From NCBI GenBank assembly GCA_018433945.1, contig JAHDQF010000016.1, forward strand, positions 1 through 64,000: 64,000 bases of DNA. The letters are read 5' to 3'. The notes under the pieces are model-generated. The model ran no database searches and was not told where the DNA came from. It saw only the letters and a list, made by a program, of their open reading frames with translations. Positions 61,149 through 64,000 of the stretch are shown here, piece after piece. Position 1 is the stretch's first letter. Each line of letters starts with the position of its first letter. Both the position numbers and the translations under genes were made by a program. This DNA comes from Proteiniphilum sp. (lineage in GTDB: Bacteria > Bacteroidota > Bacteroidia > Bacteroidales > Dysgonomonadaceae).

Positions 61149-62382
61149 CAGCCTCCTGCTGTAACATTCTCAAAAGCTGTGTAATGGCTATGCCGGCCGT
61201 ACGCTCAATATTCTGAGCCCGGTTGTTGCCCACGCTGTATTCATGGGCAATCAACTCCTGCCTGCAGAGGGTAGCGACCCATACAGTGCCCACCGGCTTC
61301 TCCCGGCTGCCCCCCTCAGGACCCATGATGCCCGTGACAGCGATGGCACAGCTCGTCCCTGTTGCAGCAGCCACACCCCGTATCATCTCTTCCGCCACTT
61401 CGCGGCTCACTGCGCCCTGCATTGCCAGTGTCTCTTTTTTTACCTGCAGCAGCTTCTCTTTGATGCTGTTGTCGTAGGCAACCACACTCCCCATGTACCA
61501 CGAAGAGGCACCGGGAATGGAGGTGATCAGATGTGCAATGTATCCACCGGTGCAGCTCTCCGCTGTTGAAAGGGTAAGCCCTCTCTTCACCAGCATCTCA
61601 CCCAACAACTCTTCTGCGCTCTTTTCACCAAAAGAGATGCAGTGACTGCCCAACAGCTCCTTCAGCAACAGATCCTGCCGTTCCATCTCGGCAGCATGCT
61701 CCTCGCCCCATGCTGAGAGCCGCAACCGGATCCCTTCATAGGTGGGTAGATAGGCAAGTGAAAATGGAGCCGCGAGCTGATCCTCAAAAGGTGCCAGATG
61801 AGCTGCCAACGCCGACTCGCTAAAGCCTGTTACCAGATAATCCCTTCGTTGATAGCTGCTCTGGCGAAATGATTGTTTCAGCCTGGGTATGATCTCCTCC
61901 TGCATGGCTGTCCGCATCTCCGATGGCACCCCCGGCATCGATACCAGCAGCTGCTCACCTTTCTGAAACCAGAGCAGGGGGGCGGTACCCACACGGTTGG
62001 GGATCACCGTCGCCACTTCCGGTACCATCGCCTGGTCTCGTGTCAGGGGGTTCAGCGCAATCTTGCGTCGCTCGAACAGGGCTTCAATCTGCTGCAGCAC
62101 CTCTTGGTTGAATGTGAGCCCGCAATTGAAGTAACGGCAAAGGGCCTCCTTGGTGCGGTCATCGCGTGTGGGACCCACACCACCGGTGAGGAGCAGGATA
62201 TCAGCCCGGGCAAAGGCGGTATCGAGTGCCTTGAGCAGGTCGTCCGGTGCATCACCGACAGTGGTGATGGCAACGACCCGGAACCCTTCTGCTGTCAGCT
62301 CCCGGGCCATCCATACCGAATTGGTGTTGGGGATCTGACCGATCAGCAGCTCATCACCTATGGTGATAATTTCAATCTTCAT
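61141..62382 (-). CDS. cinA: CinA family nicotinamide mononucleotide deamidase-related protein
   Basis: 413 aa from the ATG at 62382 (MKIEIITIGDELLIGQI). The N-terminal COG1058/MoCF-like domain shows TGGVGPTRDDRTKEAL (about 70-85); the C-terminal PncC domain shows STAESCTGGYIAHLITS and GSVVAYDNSIKEKLL. In other bacteria the N-terminal part acts as ADP-ribose pyrophosphatase and the C-terminal part deamidates NMN, recycling a by-product of NAD-dependent ligase. An open frame 19 codons longer is not favoured. The stop lies inside the end of serS on the opposite strand. Confidence 0.94.
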   Translation of the reverse strand: MKIEIITIGDELLIGQIPNTNSVWMARELTAEGFRVVAITTVGDAPDDLLKALDTAFARADILLLTGGVGPTRDDRTKEALCRYFNCGLTFNQEVLQQIEALFERRKIALNPLTRDQAMVPEVATVIPNRVGTAPLLWFQKGEQLLVSMPGVPSEMRTAMQEEIIPRLKQSFRQSSYQRRDYLVTGFSESALAAHLAPFEDQLAAPFSLAYLPTYEGIRLRLSAWGEEHAAEMERQDLLLKELLGSHCISFGEKSAEELLGEMLVKRGLTLSTAESCTGGYIAHLITSIPGASSWYMGSVVAYDNSIKEKLLQVKKETLAMQGAVSREVAEEMIRGVAAATGTSCAIAVTGIMGPEGGSREKPVGTVWVATLCRQELIAHEYSVGNNRAQNIERTAGIAITQLLRMLQQEAVS

Positions 62383-62519
62383 TTTTGTGTAACGTAAAAT
62401 AAACTGCAAAATAAAGCATAATCTTTTGCATTCATTCAAATTTGCTCCAGAGAATTGGATTCAATTGCCCAAAAATGATATCTTTATTCCATTTATTTTT
62501 TTGTTTTGGGAGAAAGTGC

Positions 62520-62527
62520 TATCTTTG
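62520..62527 (+). promoter_or_regulatory. -7 box of rpmE2
   Basis: TATCTTTG 40 nt before the L31 start. TTTG words lie upstream at 62500 and 62505, but with spacers shorter than usual. Confidence 0.5.
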
Positions 62528-62567
62528 CCATCCAAAAATGAGCATCATATAAATAAAAGGATATATA

Positions 62568-62825
62568 ATGAAAAAAGAAATTCACCCCAACAATTACCGT
62601 CCGGTAGTTTTCAAGGATATGTCGAATGAGGAGATCTTCATCTCTCGCTCAACCATCAATGCGAAGGAGACCATTGAAATTGACGGTGTTACCTATCCCT
62701 TGGTGAAGCTTGAAATCACCAGTGCATCGCACCCTTTCTACACCGGAAAACAAAAGCTGGTGGATACAGCTGGGCGTGTTGACAAGTTTATGAACCGTTA
62801 CGGAAACCGTAACAAGAAGAAGTAA
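62568..62825 (+). CDS. rpmE2: 50S ribosomal protein L31, type B
   Basis: The 85-aa protein starts [17 protein letters not shown] and contains [20 protein letters not shown] (about 50-69, typical L31 end). The zinc-binding cysteines of type A L31 are absent, as in the C-minus, type B form. It is a component of the large ribosomal subunit, near the central protuberance bridge. Monocistronic. Confidence 0.96.
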   Translation: MKKEIHPNNYRPVVFKDMSNEEIFISRSTINAKETIEIDGVTYPLVKLEITSASHPFYTGKQKLVDTAGRVDKFMNRYGNRNKKK

Positions 62826-62926
62826 AAGGTTCCAGGAGAATGAATTTACACGGCGATCTTTTGAGACCGCCGTTATTTTTGTCTATTTTTGCAGCGGTGC
62901 AAGTTGAAATGAACAAATAGAGAGAG

Positions 62927-64000
62927 ATGAAACAAGCAGTTCCAATCCTATTCCCTGGAAAAGGGAATCTCATCCCGATTTTGTCTGTCTGCCTGCTGTT
63001 GCTGAACCCCTCGATAAAAGCACAGGTGCAGCTGAACGACAGCGCTACTGTGAGCCTGCTGACAGCCTCTCCCTGGAACGGAGCCATCTATGCCCTCTTT
63101 GGTCACACCGCTATCCGGGTACAGGATGATTCCACCGGCATCGATGAGGTCTACAACTATGGTTTTTTCGACTCCTCTCAGCCTGGTTTCATCTACAACT
63201 TTGTACGGGGAAGAACCGATTACATTCTGGGTGTGACCTCCTTTGCCGATTTCATCTATGAATACCGTGCCAAGGGGCAACAGGTGGTGGAGCAGCAACT
63301 GAATCTCTCACCGGCTGAAAAACAGCAGCTCTATGATGCACTTTACGAGAATGCACTCCCGGAAAACAGAAAATACCGGTACAACTACTTCTATGACAAC
63401 TGTGCCACCCGTCCACGCGACATGGTGGAGCAATATTGCAACGGAGAGATCCATTACCCTCCAACTGATGCGCCACAGTCATACCGCGACCTGGTGCATG
63501 AGTCCCTGGTCAGTTACCCCTGGTACAGCTTTGGCATTGATCTGTTGATCGGGTCAGAGGCCGACCGGACCATTAACGTGCGGGAAAAGATGTTTATCCC
63601 TGCCTATCTGATGGACTCCTTTGCTAAAGCAACCATTTATCAGAACGACTCGCTCACAGTGCCACTGGTCAGTCACAGCGAGTTGCTGCTGACACAGGAT
63701 CTAAAACGGAACGGTGTCCGCGAACAGGGTCTGTTTACACCCCTTTTAATGGCATTCGCATTGCTGCTTCTTTCGATTATGGTCTCTGTAATTCAGTTTT
63801 TTAAGATGAACAGAGGGCAATTGCCCAAGATCTATGATACCATTCTTTTCGGATTGGCCGGGGTGGGGGGTGTGATTATCTTCATCCTGATGTACTTCTC
63901 CTCCCATCCTGCAACCAACCCCAACTGGAACCTGATCTGGCTCCATCCCGCCGCGTTGATTGCCGCACCTTTCTTTTGGGTGAAATCGGCAGAGAGGGGT
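62927..64000 (+). CDS. DUF4105 protein, lipoprotein N-acyltransferase (Lnb)-like, 3' end outside window
   Basis: 358 codons are visible and the frame is open at the window edge. A hydrophobic N-terminus (PILSVCLLLLNPSIKA) is a signal or anchor. The DUF4105 domain carries the conserved His in LFGHTAIRV (about residue 55) and Cys in YFYDNCATRPRDM (about 158), a thiol-type catalytic pair. Membrane helices follow near residues 275-290 and 310-330. From memory, DUF4105 proteins of Bacteroides have been shown to be lipoprotein N-acyltransferases (Lnb), replacing Lnt; the assignment here rests on domain similarity. A TATTTTTG box lies at 62884-62891. Confidence 0.85.
   Translation, partial: MKQAVPILFPGKGNLIPILSVCLLLLNPSIKAQVQLNDSATVSLLTASPWNGAIYALFGHTAIRVQDDSTGIDEVYNYGFFDSSQPGFIYNFVRGRTDYILGVTSFADFIYEYRAKGQQVVEQQLNLSPAEKQQLYDALYENALPENRKYRYNYFYDNCATRPRDMVEQYCNGEIHYPPTDAPQSYRDLVHESLVSYPWYSFGIDLLIGSEADRTINVREKMFIPAYLMDSFAKATIYQNDSLTVPLVSHSELLLTQDLKRNGVREQGLFTPLLMAFALLLLSIMVSVIQFFKMNRGQLPKIYDTILFGLAGVGGVIIFILMYFSSHPATNPNWNLIWLHPAALIAAPFFWVKSAERG

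Overview
The window looks like a chromosomal segment from a member of the Bacteroidota, most likely order Bacteroidales. Three things in the sequence point there. Many genes are preceded by the Bacteroidota promoter (TTTG, about 19-20 nt, TAnnTTTG) and lack strong Shine-Dalgarno sequences. The tmRNA tag reads GNNNYALAA. The gene content is typical: OmpP1/FadL, DUF4382, DUF4831, DUF4105 and DUF3298 proteins, type B L31, a MalQ with two N-terminal starch-binding-like domains, short AMP nucleosidase. An affiliation near Dysgonomonadaceae/Porphyromonadaceae is a guess from general resemblance.

Region 1 (1-9.3 kb) is accessory DNA, visibly richer in A+T than what follows, especially below 6 kb. 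Every gene is on the minus strand and closely spaced, as in a single cassette. In transcription order they are: an AAA+ ATPase with a winged-helix-like front half, a WYL-domain regulator, a DEDDh 3'-5' exonuclease, a DUF262+DUF1524 (GmrSD/SspE-like) nuclease-type protein, a DUF262 protein with no recognisable HNH domain, a 73-aa protein, a possible 53-aa protein, a metallophosphoesterase, and a third DUF262 gene cut inside its DGQQR motif by what looks like an IS21-type insertion-sequence end. This is the best candidate in the window for an undescribed system, probably anti-phage or anti-plasmid. A tRNA-Gln gene borders it at 9.6 kb.

Region 2 (9.6-21.7 kb, mostly minus strand) is housekeeping: tyrS, a TrkH potassium transporter, an OmpA/TPR lipoprotein, pdxB overlapping the NfnB-like and NfnA-like transhydrogenase genes, ssrA (tmRNA, plus strand), an ECF sigma operon with a membrane protein and a small secreted protein, and a secreted TPR protein.

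Region 3 (22-46.4 kb, mostly plus strand) holds a YidE/AspT-type transporter, malQ, fbaA (minus), ald, a DUF3467 gene, cydAB, an operon of a DUF3298 lipoprotein with rsmG, an MBL hydrolase and gcvP, several lipoproteins, an unusual secreted Tyr/Trp-rich and Ser/Arg-rich protein, an OmpP1 porin, panB, a stand-alone HsdR-N-like nuclease domain (minus), an AMP nucleosidase and holA.

Region 4 (46.4-64 kb) contains a glutathione peroxidase, an AT-rich control region with an XRE regulator and an isolated DUF4143 ATPase (a small accessory patch), pyrK-pyrD, asnA, ung, an orphan sufB, a second DUF3298 lipoprotein, a DUF4831 protein, pheS, tilS, a 45-aa membrane protein, serS, cinA, rpmE2 and the start of a DUF4105 (lipoprotein N-acyltransferase-like) gene that runs off the window.
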